Assembly (NCBI GenBank): GCA_902777385.1
Contig: CACYTP010000013.1
Location: forward strand, 20,019-84,018
Reading direction: 5' to 3'
DNA from: an uncultured bacterium
GTDB lineage: Bacteria > Cyanobacteriota > Vampirovibrionia > Gastranaerophilales > Gastranaerophilaceae
Length of the DNA: 64,000 nt
In this document: one piece after another, positions 45,655 to 54,354 of the stretch
Numbering within the stretch: position 1 is the stretch's first letter
Layout of the letters: each line of letters starts with the position of its first letter
The notes under the pieces: model-generated
Told to the model about the DNA's origin: nothing
Seen by the model: the letters and a program-made list of their open reading frames with translations, nothing else
The model's database searches: none
Position numbers and translations under genes: made by a program

Positions 45655-46407
45655 CTATTTTAATCTTTCAATTATTCTTAAATATTCCTTCTGACTTTCC
45701 AATACCATTTCTGAAATGAAGTTTATAAAAGGAATAGTATCATTTTTTAATTGAGCATCTTGCAAGCCTGCTATATAATCATTTCTGACAACAGGAGAAA
45801 TTGTTGTAATGTTATATCCTGCTTGAAGTAATGCTAAATTCATTAATAAACGAGCTGTACGTCCGTTGCCATCTATAAACGGATGGATACTTACCAATCT
45901 TTCATGCACCCATGCTGCGAATTCAACAGGATGCATTTTTTCTTTGTTTGATTTTATATTAGTGCAAAATTCTTTCATTAATTTGGGGACAACATTATAT
46001 TTTGGTAATTCGTACTCACTACCGGTTATTAACACGTTGCAATCTCTATATTTACCCGCATTTGTTTCATCAATGTTAGAATACAGTATTTTATGGAGTT
46101 GTAGTATTATATCTTCAGATATAGGAACATCTTGATTTGCTATATCAAAAAGTAAATCGTAAGCATTTGAATTACCTATAACTTCTAAATGGTCTTTTAC
46201 AGGTTTACCACCTATAGTAATACCGTCTTCGATAATAATTTTTGTTTCATTTAGGCTTAATGAATTTCCTTCAATCGCATTTGAAGTATAAGTAAAGCTG
46301 ATTTTAAAATAGGCTTTAATTTGTTTTAGAATATTTACATCTAATGGTCTATAAGCATCTATTTTTTCTTTGTATTCATCATTATCTGTAAAGCGATTGT
46401 TATACAT
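45655..46407 (-). CDS. Fic-family adenylyltransferase with N-terminal inhibitory helix
   Basis: 250 residues from the ATG at 46407 (GGGGA upstream); a start nine codons earlier falls inside the tRNA terminator hairpin. The Fic catalytic motif is HPFIDGNGRTARL at 175-187, with His175 as base. The autoinhibitory motif [S/T]xxxE[G/N] is present as S42-NAI-E46-G47 before the core, making it a class II Fic. Such enzymes AMPylate target proteins, sometimes as toxins. No antitoxin gene is adjacent. It sits inside an islet bounded by duplicated tRNA-Asp ends. Confidence 0.9.
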   Translation of the reverse strand: MYNNRFTDNDEYKEKIDAYRPLDVNILKQIKAYFKISFTYTSNAIEGNSLSLNETKIIIEDGITIGGKPVKDHLEVIGNSNAYDLLFDIANQDVPISEDIILQLHKILYSNIDETNAGKYRDCNVLITGSEYELPKYNVVPKLMKEFCTNIKSNKEKMHPVEFAAWVHERLVSIHPFIDGNGRTARLLMNLALLQAGYNITTISPVVRNDYIAGLQDAQLKNDTIPFINFISEMVLESQKEYLRIIERLK

Positions 46408-46424
46408 AATATCCCCTAATAAAT

Positions 46425-46443
46425 AAGCCCGCATAGCGGGCTT
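46425..46443 (-). terminator. Terminator after tRNA-Asp
   Basis: AAGCCCGC/GCGGGCTT hairpin with a three-base loop directly beyond the tRNA 3' end, followed by ATTTATT on the minus strand. May also act from the plus side (TTTTAAT). Confidence 0.65.
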
Positions 46444-46447
46444 TTAA

Positions 46448-46466
46448 TAATGGCGGGAACGACGAG
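46448..46466 (+). repeat. Direct repeat within tRNA-Asp 3' end (att-like, proximal copy)
   Basis: Identical over 19 bases to 45358-45376. It overlaps the intact tRNA gene, as expected where an element has integrated into a tRNA 3' end and restored it. Confidence 0.65.
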
Positions 46467-46528
46467 GCTCGAACTCGCGACCTCATGCGTGACAGGCATG
46501 CGCTCTAACCAAACTGAGCTACGCTCCC
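46451..46528 (-). tRNA. tRNA-Asp (GTC)
   Basis: 78 bases including an encoded CCA. On the minus strand: acceptor GGGAGCG/CGTTCCC (one G-T), D arm GCTC...GAGC, anticodon stem CATGC/GCATG with loop CTGTCAC (anticodon GTC), variable AGGTC, T arm with loop TTCGAGC, and discriminator G. All stems pair. Confidence 0.93.
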
Positions 46529-46643
46529 ATATTTTTTTGTCACTGCCTTTCGACATTCATTATTATAAACCGCTGATTTTTTTTTTGCAAGAGCTTTTTA
46601 TGATTAATGACAAAAAATTATATTCACAGGTTTTTAATCGGTT

Positions 46644-47504
46644 ATGATTATTCAGCAAAATTTGAATTCCTATTCTCCGACATATACCGCAAAATGTCCG
46701 CAATTAAAGGATAGTGAGTGGGTTTGTAATAAAATAACGCAAACTCTGCCACATTTTTCTGTTACAAAACATCAGCCCGTTATGAAAAATATTGCAAGAA
46801 AATTTTTTGGCTGGTGTGATGAAAGAAACAACTTTATCGATCTTGAAGACATCTACGTCGCTCTGATTGATGTGAGAGCTTCTAAGGAAGACATCAAACT
46901 GTTTGGATTTCGTAAAAAACTTGTCAGAAAAGTTATCCAGTCTTTGCTTCCAAAAGAAATGAATGATAATTTCCGTCAGATTGGAATTATTAAAGATGTA
47001 TTAGGCAGTTTTGGTAAGAAACGTGAGCTGTGCTATAAGTCATTCGGACTTAATAATAATACTTTTGCAGCACTTTATCTTATGGAAAAATTCAAACTTG
47101 CTAATTGCTATGAAAATGCTATTGTTGCTAAACTTATACTTAGAATGAATGGTATTAAAAATGCCGAAGTTATTGCTCTTAAAAATATCTATGACCAAGC
47201 CGTTCATACTGTTTGTATATTTAACAGGGATGGCAGTAAATTTAAAAATATTGAGAATAACAATTCTATAATTATTGATCCTTGGCTTGGTAAAGCCGAT
47301 TTCGCCAACAATATGTTTAGAGTATACAAAAATCAGTATGCCGCACAATTCATACTACCTGATAAAGGGCAAATGACTTTTAAGATTCATAAAACTACCG
47401 GCATATCACGTCGCCAGATGAAACTTCTTAAAACTAAATATCATCAATTCATTTTTAAAAATTCTCAAAGACACTTTATGCAGACAGATAAATCACAACG
47501 ATAG
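46644..47504 (+). CDS. Putative papain/transglutaminase-like cysteine protease or deamidase, copy 1
   Basis: 286 residues. No classical signal peptide; the N terminus MIIQQNLNSYSPTYTAKCPQ ends in the short motif shared with other proteins here. The C-terminal half has a candidate catalytic triad: C155 in ANCYENAIVAKL, H188 in AVHTVCIFNRDGSKF, D212 in IIIDPWLGKADFA. The order C-H-D, the DPW after the Asp and spacings of 33 and 24 residues resemble transglutaminase-like peptidases and papain-fold deamidases. The next gene is a paralogue with the same residues. The function is inferred, not recognised. Confidence 0.6.
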   Translation: MIIQQNLNSYSPTYTAKCPQLKDSEWVCNKITQTLPHFSVTKHQPVMKNIARKFFGWCDERNNFIDLEDIYVALIDVRASKEDIKLFGFRKKLVRKVIQSLLPKEMNDNFRQIGIIKDVLGSFGKKRELCYKSFGLNNNTFAALYLMEKFKLANCYENAIVAKLILRMNGIKNAEVIALKNIYDQAVHTVCIFNRDGSKFKNIENNNSIIIDPWLGKADFANNMFRVYKNQYAAQFILPDKGQMTFKIHKTTGISRRQMKLLKTKYHQFIFKNSQRHFMQTDKSQR

Positions 47505-47515
47505 GAAGGTACATT

Positions 47516-48304
47516 TTGAAAATATATTCTGATTACAACAATTATAATTCTACATTTACTGCCCGTTGCCCTGAAATTAGAGATTTAGATTGGGCTGCAA
47601 GAACTGCTGTCAAGTATGAACATATATCTCCTACAAACATTCGGAGAAGAATTACTGATCTTGCTATAAATAACGGACTGTTAGCAGAAGGTCAAACCCT
47701 GCATTATCTGAGAAATATCAGACCTACAACCCCAAAACGCCAAAAAATTTCAGGCATGTATAACATGTACAAGAGGCTTATAGAAAAAATTACATTTGTA
47801 AGACAAGGTTGGCAGACAGAACCTATGCCGGAAGCAAAAGTTATTAAAAATGTTATAAATCAATTTAAAAATGATAAATACGGCAACTGTGGAGAAGAAG
47901 CTTTTTTAGCAGGATGTATAGCTAAATTAAACTATGTAAAAAACGTTTATACTGCAAATCTTGCAACAAAAGACAAAAAGCTGAATCACGTTGTCTGTGT
48001 TGTTAATCGTGACGGCTCTGAGTTTGATGGTACAGTAAAACCTTTCAATACAATTATTGTTGATCCGTGGTACAAGAAAACAGAATTTGCAACAAAACTT
48101 TTAGAAGAATATAAAACATCTTTAAAAAATTTCCTGCTTTTGGAAGACGAAGAAGAAATTATCTTTCATCAAAAATCTATCACCCCAATAAATCTTTCGG
48201 GCATGGATATATTTATTCTCAGAGCAAATTATCCGGAGTTTACACATCCTTATAATGGCAGAGAATTTATGCAGAAATGCACAAATAAAAAACCTCGATA
48301 TTAA
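47516..48304 (+). CDS. Putative papain/transglutaminase-like cysteine protease or deamidase, copy 2
   Basis: 262 residues starting at TTG with AGGAAGG upstream. The N terminus MKIYSDYNNYNSTFTARCPE parallels copy 1. The triad residues are C125 (YGNCGEEAFLAG), H158 (LNHVVCVVNRDGSEF) and D183 (IIVDPWYKKTEFA), spaced 33 and 25 as in copy 1. Overall identity to copy 1 is low outside this core, so the pair is old. 11 bases separate the genes, which probably form one transcript. The stop codon lies in the loop of the terminator hairpin. Confidence 0.6.
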   Translation: MKIYSDYNNYNSTFTARCPEIRDLDWAARTAVKYEHISPTNIRRRITDLAINNGLLAEGQTLHYLRNIRPTTPKRQKISGMYNMYKRLIEKITFVRQGWQTEPMPEAKVIKNVINQFKNDKYGNCGEEAFLAGCIAKLNYVKNVYTANLATKDKKLNHVVCVVNRDGSEFDGTVKPFNTIIVDPWYKKTEFATKLLEEYKTSLKNFLLLEDEEEIIFHQKSITPINLSGMDIFILRANYPEFTHPYNGREFMQKCTNKKPRY

Positions 48305-48317
48305 ATCGAGGTTTTTT
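48287..48317. terminator. Bidirectional terminator between convergent genes
   Basis: AAAAAACCTCGAT/ATCGAGGTTTTTT hairpin with the stop codon of the upstream gene in its loop. A/T tracts on both sides let it serve both the protease-like pair and the minus-strand GH57 gene. Confidence 0.88.
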
Positions 48318-48336
48318 AATATATTATGTCACTTGA

Positions 48337-50061
48337 TTAGTCATTGTATAAAGGTGCCAACTTCTTTGACTGTTGAGGAATAACACCCTCTTCTATTGAT
48401 TGATATACTCTGTAATCAATTACAGGGAAACAGTTATCAATACTTTCAATCTCTTTAAGCTTGGCATCATCTATCTTGCCGCTTTCAATCATATCACAGA
48501 TAGTTTCAAATCTGTCAACGTGTTCTCTAAATCTATCTGTTGCATAATCTTTAGCCTGCCATGTAGTGATTAAGAACGGCCAGTCAGAACTCTGTAATAA
48601 CAAGTTTTCTCTTGCCATTTGATTTAATGCTCTGTGCAACAAGTTATCTTCAGGAATTTCAGGATATTTATCCGCAATTCTGTTGATACGTTTTTCACAA
48701 GAGTGAATAATAGGCCACATCCATTCAGTAAGGTGATTTTGCCATACATAGAAGTGTCCGCCTTGTCCCCAAGAACTTTCAGGGATTTGGATAGCTTCCG
48801 TAGGTGGATGTGCTGTAATATATTCGCCTGCAGTCATTCTTTCAACTTCAGGAACATAAGTATTGAACTTTTTGATAACCTGTTTTATAAATTCAATACC
48901 TTCAAACCACCAGTGACCGAATAACTCAGTATCGAATGAAACCATTACCAAACCTTCTTTACCATTGTGTGATTTTTTATAATCATTCAATAAATGGTAA
49001 ATCAATGTTGTATAGTGATCAGAATTTTCATTGATTTTGTTCAAAGCTAAAACAGGATCATATAACATCTTATCTCCTAAATCAGTTTTAGGTGATGTTA
49101 TTCTCCAATAGTGCATACCTGATTTGTCATCTTTTTTATGGAACTCTCTGAAACATCCGTCTCCAGGATATCCGTCAGCCGCAGACCAAACCTGATAACC
49201 TGCTCTATCGTTTCTTCCCATAACAGCAACCTGTGCATCAGGTAACCAATATGCCGAATATGTATCATATCCGGTAGCAGGCCTGTCCGGAAGCGGAATA
49301 TACTCAATATTACCGTAAACACCGATTACACGTCTGTTACCGATAGAATTACCGCCTTCGATAACGTGAGATTCTGTAAAGAAATATTCAATATCGTTAT
49401 TTTGAAGTGTAACTTCAATAGCAGGTCTCCAGTGTTTTTGTCCGTCTTTACCTACATACTCGTAACCTTGTCTGTATGCACATTCAGGTAGCCAGCATCC
49501 TTTTGCTTTTTTACCGAATAATCTTTTTGTTGTATCAGAACCGACTTTAAACTGAGCATTCAAGTTGCTGTCAGTTGCTAACAGTGGTGAAAAACCGTGT
49601 GTAGCACCTGATGTTGTAATTTCAATGCAACCAAGATCCTGATATTTTTTGAATGCACCAATTAAATCCATTCCGTACTTGTTGATAAATGAATCCTTGA
49701 TATGGTTAAACCAGTCGAAATAATATTTTGCCAAATACTTCAAATGTTGAGAATGAGGAACTTTATCATCAGGATATCTTTCCAAATCTTTAGAAACCTG
49801 AGCAATACGGGAATCAAGATATTTGATAAAACCATGTTTCAAGTGTTCATCATTCAATTGTTCTGCTAGTATAGGGGTAATACCTACTGTTAACTTAGCC
49901 TGAATACCCTCTTCATACAGTTCAGAAATCGCATTCAACAACGGAACGTAAGTTTCTGACATACATTCATAAAGGTTTTCTTCCCCGAAAGGCCACATAC
50001 CGGCTTTTCTATAGTAAGGAAGGTGGCTGTGTAACATAAATACAAATTGGCCTACTGACAT
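48337..50061 (-). CDS. GH57 1,4-alpha-glucan branching enzyme-like
   Basis: 574 residues from the ATG at 50061 (GGAGG upstream); an ATG four codons earlier overlaps that site. GH57 landmarks: FVFMLHSHLPYYRKAGMWPFGEENLYE at the start, TSGATHGFSPLL, GCWLPECAYRQGYE with the nucleophile Glu (near 195), MVSFDTELFGHWWFEG with the acid Asp (near 360), and ESSWGQGGHFYVWQN. The family has a retaining (beta/alpha)7 barrel and includes branching enzymes and amylases. Predicted cytosolic glycogen synthesis. No glycogen genes adjoin it. Confidence 0.88.
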   Translation of the reverse strand: MSVGQFVFMLHSHLPYYRKAGMWPFGEENLYECMSETYVPLLNAISELYEEGIQAKLTVGITPILAEQLNDEHLKHGFIKYLDSRIAQVSKDLERYPDDKVPHSQHLKYLAKYYFDWFNHIKDSFINKYGMDLIGAFKKYQDLGCIEITTSGATHGFSPLLATDSNLNAQFKVGSDTTKRLFGKKAKGCWLPECAYRQGYEYVGKDGQKHWRPAIEVTLQNNDIEYFFTESHVIEGGNSIGNRRVIGVYGNIEYIPLPDRPATGYDTYSAYWLPDAQVAVMGRNDRAGYQVWSAADGYPGDGCFREFHKKDDKSGMHYWRITSPKTDLGDKMLYDPVLALNKINENSDHYTTLIYHLLNDYKKSHNGKEGLVMVSFDTELFGHWWFEGIEFIKQVIKKFNTYVPEVERMTAGEYITAHPPTEAIQIPESSWGQGGHFYVWQNHLTEWMWPIIHSCEKRINRIADKYPEIPEDNLLHRALNQMARENLLLQSSDWPFLITTWQAKDYATDRFREHVDRFETICDMIESGKIDDAKLKEIESIDNCFPVIDYRVYQSIEEGVIPQQSKKLAPLYND

Positions 50062-50247
50062 TAATGCCTCCATATCTCTTTCTCTCAGAAATTACACCTT
50101 AGTATAATCCTGTTTCGACATGAAATATATAACACAAACGGGTAAAAAATATAATCCTTTAGAACTAATTCCATTGAATAAATTTACAAAAGTTAAAATA
50201 TATTATTTATATATTTATTCGGTAAACTATCCTGTATTGTAAACTTC

Positions 50248-50275
50248 TTGTATTTGGCAAAAAAAACATTATAAT
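50248..50275 (+). promoter_or_regulatory. fliI promoter implying a leaderless transcript
   Basis: TTGTAT (50248-50253), a 16-base spacer and perfect TATAAT (50270-50275). The fliI ATG begins six bases later, which is where transcription would start. No Shine-Dalgarno is present. Confidence 0.5.
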
Positions 50276-50281
50276 TTAGAT

Positions 50282-51628
50282 ATGGAGAATTTGGACACAT
50301 CAGGGTTAGAGAACCTGAAAGTATTAGTAAAAAATAAACTTGAAAACACAGAGATGTTTCAGTTCAAAGGAACTGTATCTAAGCTGTTGGGGTTAACTGT
50401 AGAAGTAAAGTTACCCGGATTAAAGGTTGGAGATTTATGTTATATAGAAACCAATACAGGTGAAAAAAAACCTGCTGAGGTTCAAGCCTTTAAAGGTGAT
50501 GTTGCACAATTGCTATTATTGTTGGACGGAAACGGAATTGGACAAGGTAGTACTGTTGTGGGAACAGGTCGTCCTATTACAATTCCGGTCGGTGACTTTT
50601 TGCTCGGAAGACTGATTAATCCAATGGGAGAACCAATTGACGGGAAACCAATGGATATCACGGGTGCAACTTGGCGATCAATTGAAGGCCCGCCTCCGGG
50701 ACCGTTTGAAAGACCGATTATTACCGAAATATTTTCTACAGGGGTCAGAGCAATAGACGCTTGTATGACAATGGGATGCGGACAACGTTTAGGACTATTT
50801 GCAGGTTCCGGAGTAGGTAAGAGTACTCTTTTAGGTATGATTGCGAGAAATTCTGATGCAGATGTTAACGTTGTAGCTTTAATTGGAGAACGTGGAAGAG
50901 AAGTTAAGGAATTTGTAGAAGATTCTTTGGGTGAAGAAGGTATGGCAAAATCCGTACTGGTATGTTCCACAGGTGATCAACCTCCTCTAATCAGACAAAA
51001 AGCCTTATTGACAGCAACTGCGGTATGTGAATATTTCAGAGATCAGGGAAAAAAAGTTTTCTTGATGACGGATACAGTTACACGTTGTGCTATGGCAGGA
51101 CGTGAAGTAGGATTATCCCTTGGAGAACCTCCTACAATGAAAGGTTATCCGCCTTCAATATTTTCATGGCTTCAAAAAGTGCTGGAAAGAGCAGGGAACA
51201 GCCCAAAGGGTTCTATTACTGCCCTTTACACAGTACTTATGGAAGGTGATGATATTTCGGATCCTATTGTTGATATTGTGCGTGGTATTGTTGACGGGCA
51301 TATTTTCTTATCAAGAAAAGTTGCGGAAAGTAACCATTATCCTGCAATTGATGTTCTCGGAAGTATATCAAGGCTTATGTCAGCTATTGCAACTCCAGAG
51401 CATAAAGAGGCTGCTGCAAAAATGAGATCATTAATGTCATTATACAGAGAAAACAAAGACCTAATTGACGTAGGTATGTATGTGCAGGGTACTAATCCGA
51501 AGCTTGATATTGCTATTCAGATGATGCCTCAAATTAATGCATTTTTACAACAGCGAACTTCTGACAGTGTAACAATGGAAACAACTGTTCAAACCTTAGT
51601 CGATATGATGCGGGACGTTGATATATAA
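50282..51628 (+). CDS. fliI: Flagellar export ATPase FliI
   Basis: 448 residues of the FliI/YscN family. The P-loop is GSGVGKST (175-182) within GLFAGSGVGKSTLLGMIAR, followed by ALIGERGREVKEFVEDSLG, VCSTGDQPPLIRQKA and the catalytic-Glu/Asp strand VFLMTDTVTRCAMAGREVGLSLGEPP. GYPPSIFSWLQKVLERAG is FliI-like. It powers unfolding and delivery of export substrates and works with FliJ (17344-17832). It stands alone here. A non-flagellar type III ATPase cannot be wholly excluded, but the fliJ/hook genes favour the flagellum. Confidence 0.93.
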   Translation: MENLDTSGLENLKVLVKNKLENTEMFQFKGTVSKLLGLTVEVKLPGLKVGDLCYIETNTGEKKPAEVQAFKGDVAQLLLLLDGNGIGQGSTVVGTGRPITIPVGDFLLGRLINPMGEPIDGKPMDITGATWRSIEGPPPGPFERPIITEIFSTGVRAIDACMTMGCGQRLGLFAGSGVGKSTLLGMIARNSDADVNVVALIGERGREVKEFVEDSLGEEGMAKSVLVCSTGDQPPLIRQKALLTATAVCEYFRDQGKKVFLMTDTVTRCAMAGREVGLSLGEPPTMKGYPPSIFSWLQKVLERAGNSPKGSITALYTVLMEGDDISDPIVDIVRGIVDGHIFLSRKVAESNHYPAIDVLGSISRLMSAIATPEHKEAAAKMRSLMSLYRENKDLIDVGMYVQGTNPKLDIAIQMMPQINAFLQQRTSDSVTMETTVQTLVDMMRDVDI

Positions 51629-51630
51629 AT

Positions 51631-52446
51631 TTACAAATTCTCAAACGCATTTTTTACAACTTCAGAAATATCAAAAGTATCGGAAGTTTCATCATCATTA
51701 TTATATGCAAGCCAAACCAGATATTCTATATTCCCGGAAGGACCTTTTATTGATGAATAAGTTAGACCGTTTACTTTGTACCCGAGTGATATTGCACAAT
51801 CAAGTACATTCTTTATAACTTCTTCATGTACTTTTTTATCTCTCACAACTCCGCCTTTTTCAACCTTTTCTTTCCCGGCTTCAAATTGTGGCTTAATTAG
51901 GCAAATCATTTCGTGAAAATCTGGATTTAAGAGTTTTTTTAAATTCTCAAAAACTTTTGTAAGAGAAATAAATGACATATCACTAACCAATAAGTCCGCC
52001 ACCGGTTCGCCGTCAGCATATATATCAGAGTATTCGCAAATCCTCAAATTTGTTTTTTCAATAACTTTAACTCTATTGTCAGAACGAATTTTCCAGTCTA
52101 ATTGTCCGTAACCGACATCTGCTGCATATACAAACTTTGCACCGTTTTGCAAAAGACAATCCGTAAAACCGCCTGTAGAAGCCCCTGCATCAATACATAT
52201 TCTGTCAGCTACATCAAAATTAAATGCGTCAAGAGCTTTTTTAAGCTTAAATCCTCCTCTGGAAACGTAAGGCATAGTTTTTACTACAATGTCGTATTCT
52301 TTGATTGGATTAATCTGAAATCCGGCTTTTGTAATATATTCGTCATTAATTTTGACATGCCCTGCTAAAATTGCCGCCGCAGCTTTGCTTTTGGTATCAA
52401 AATAGCCTAAATCGGTTAAATATTTGTCTAATCGTTCCTTTGGCAC
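51631..52446 (-). CDS. tlyA: TlyA-family rRNA (2'-O) methyltransferase / hemolysin A-like
   Basis: 271 residues. N-terminal S4 RNA-binding domain (ERLDKYLTDLGYFDTKSKAAAAILAGHVKIN), then an FtsJ-like methyltransferase: YVSRGGFKLKKALDAF, SAM loop CIDAGASTGGFTDCLLQNGA, VADLLVSDMSFISL and LIKPQFEAGKEKV. Methylates 16S/23S rRNA in characterised members. Last gene of the long minus-strand operon beginning at the RpaA-like regulator; 3 bases from the convergent fliI stop. Confidence 0.92.
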   Translation of the reverse strand: MPKERLDKYLTDLGYFDTKSKAAAAILAGHVKINDEYITKAGFQINPIKEYDIVVKTMPYVSRGGFKLKKALDAFNFDVADRICIDAGASTGGFTDCLLQNGAKFVYAADVGYGQLDWKIRSDNRVKVIEKTNLRICEYSDIYADGEPVADLLVSDMSFISLTKVFENLKKLLNPDFHEMICLIKPQFEAGKEKVEKGGVVRDKKVHEEVIKNVLDCAISLGYKVNGLTYSSIKGPSGNIEYLVWLAYNNDDETSDTFDISEVVKNAFENL

Positions 52447-52449
52447 AAA

Positions 52450-53778
52450 TTATACCTCATTAGAAATTTCCTTGTTTAAAATTGCAGATATAACAGCAAC
52501 CATAGCCCAGAATATGAACTGTATTTGCGGTCTGAAAAATACCGTATCAACCAAGCCGTGTACCATCAGTGCTGAAATAGATATTACAGCTGCGGAAACA
52601 AATATGACATCCCTTGTATTATCAGAATTTATAATAAACGAAATTCCTCTTTTCAACATAGTAATTATGAATCCTAAAAATGCAATCAAGGCAAAAATAC
52701 CGCTTTCAACAGCTGTTTCAAGAAATATATTGTATGCACTTAAAGCGTCAAAACCTGTCCTCATATACAACCCGTATATTTCACGGAAATTTTTATTGCC
52801 AACGCCAATACCTAAAAGCCAATTATCTTTAAACATTTGCAAAGATGACTGATAAACATTAAATCTGAACGAATTTGATGAATCTTGCCTCATCGCAAAT
52901 ATTGAAGCAAATCTTGCTCTTAATGATGCAAGTGAGAACATTGCAGTCATTGCAATTGCGAAAATCGAGGCAACAAATGTAATAAACAGTTTTTTATATT
53001 TGTTCCATAAAAATTTAGCACCGACTAAAAATAATCCTGCAAATATAACCATGCAACCGAGGTATGCACCCCTGCAACCAGTCATAAACAGTACACCGAC
53101 ACTAATTAATGCCAGAATTAAGAAGATTACGGCTCTGTCTTTATAACCATCTGTTAGAAACATTGCAGATAATCCGAATAAACTTGATATACCTGCAACA
53201 AAATATCCGCCCAGCAGGTTAGGATTTAACGGTAATAATGTTCCGTAAACACGAGTCATAACCTGTTCAGGGTTAAGGTTTGATACATCTTGCCAGGTAG
53301 AAATTTCATCCACATGTGCAAAATTTTGCATTAAACCGATTATACTTTCAAAAGTTACTCCGACACCAATTGCACCCAGTATATACGGAATGTGATATTT
53401 ATGATTTTTTAAGTAATGTACCAGTGAAACATAAAATCCAAGATATGTAAAAGTCTTTATAAAACCTTTCAAACTCAATGCAAATAATGTAGAACCCGCA
53501 AGACTGACAATTACAATCATAAAATATGCCAAAAGCCATAACTCAAATTTGTTTGGTTCAAACTTGTCTTCGGGAGTAATCAACACCCTAAATATTGTTA
53601 AAATTATTGCACATAACGCTACTATTCCTAAAATTTCTGATGACATGACCGTAGAAAGCAAAAATACCGCAATTAAAAATACGAAAATCAGTCTGTCTAT
53701 ATTCTGTAGAAGCAGACTGTTTTCATACAAAAAATTTAATTTTTTCTGAGTATATTTGAATAAATTATTGAACATCAT
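52450..53778 (-). CDS. O-antigen ligase/polymerase family membrane protein (Wzy_C)
   Basis: 442 residues with about eleven hydrophobic helices and a large periplasmic loop. The Wzy_C region is seen at GCRGAYLGCMVIFAG and around FRFNVYQSSLQMFKDNWLLGIGVGNKNFREIYG. These inner-membrane enzymes join polysaccharide to lipid A core or polymerise repeats. The ATG at 53778 overlaps the end of the DUF4330 gene by 14 bases, and tlyA follows after 3 bases. Ligase and polymerase cannot be told apart from sequence alone. Confidence 0.85.
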   Translation of the reverse strand: MMFNNLFKYTQKKLNFLYENSLLLQNIDRLIFVFLIAVFLLSTVMSSEILGIVALCAIILTIFRVLITPEDKFEPNKFELWLLAYFMIVIVSLAGSTLFALSLKGFIKTFTYLGFYVSLVHYLKNHKYHIPYILGAIGVGVTFESIIGLMQNFAHVDEISTWQDVSNLNPEQVMTRVYGTLLPLNPNLLGGYFVAGISSLFGLSAMFLTDGYKDRAVIFLILALISVGVLFMTGCRGAYLGCMVIFAGLFLVGAKFLWNKYKKLFITFVASIFAIAMTAMFSLASLRARFASIFAMRQDSSNSFRFNVYQSSLQMFKDNWLLGIGVGNKNFREIYGLYMRTGFDALSAYNIFLETAVESGIFALIAFLGFIITMLKRGISFIINSDNTRDVIFVSAAVISISALMVHGLVDTVFFRPQIQFIFWAMVAVISAILNKEISNEV

Positions 53779-54343
53779 CAACTTTGTTTACGCTTGAATG
53801 GATATCGTCTTTAATATCATCATGGGTAACCGTGATATCCGCAACCGTTCCGTTAAATTTGTAATCCATACCTTCTAAAGTTATCGGCAAACCCATTTTT
53901 ACCTTATTTCCACCAACTACAGCACCGTCTTTCGTAATTTTTGCCGTATCAGTAAGAGTAACTACTATATCATAAACATTTGGCTGAGATACGTCCTCTG
54001 ATACCAAAACATTTTTAGCCGCACTTTTTACGTTATTAATCATAGGCAAAACAACATGTCTGCGTTCTGTTTTTACATTAACAATTTCTAAATCGGAATA
54101 AGGAACATTTCTTATGCTTATAAAAGTCTTATCTCCGGTATGAATAGGGTTTTGACCGCTCGTAAGAGTTATCCCTCTCAAATAAACATCAAAAACAATC
54201 GGAGTAGTTGTTTCAATTTGTTTATCAGCAGTTTGTCTGAAATGTTTAAAAGTTACAAATCCGACAAGCAACGCAACTACAACACCTATAATTACAATCA
54301 AATCAAAAGGTCTAAATTTTTTTAAAAATCCAAATTTTTCCAT
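53765..54343 (-). CDS. DUF4330-like membrane-anchored protein
   Basis: 192 residues. After a short basic start (FLKKFRPFDLIVIIGVVVALLVGFV) there is one membrane helix, then a beta-rich periplasmic domain. The layout matches DUF4330 proteins, which in cyanobacteria-related genomes are found by polysaccharide export genes. Located between the heptose kinase and the O-antigen ligase gene, so a role in envelope polysaccharide handling is likely. Confidence 0.7.
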   Translation of the reverse strand: MEKFGFLKKFRPFDLIVIIGVVVALLVGFVTFKHFRQTADKQIETTTPIVFDVYLRGITLTSGQNPIHTGDKTFISIRNVPYSDLEIVNVKTERRHVVLPMINNVKSAAKNVLVSEDVSQPNVYDIVVTLTDTAKITKDGAVVGGNKVKMGLPITLEGMDYKFNGTVADITVTHDDIKDDIHSSVNKVDDVQ

Positions 54344-54354
54344 GTAATAATCTC

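Noticed and set aside
46450..46647. 65-residue plus-strand frame MAGTTRLELATSCVTGMRSNQTELRS
   Set aside because: Antisense to tRNA-Asp, without a ribosome-binding site.
50482..50970. 162-residue minus-strand frame inside fliI
   Set aside because: Antisense shadow of the conserved ATPase core.
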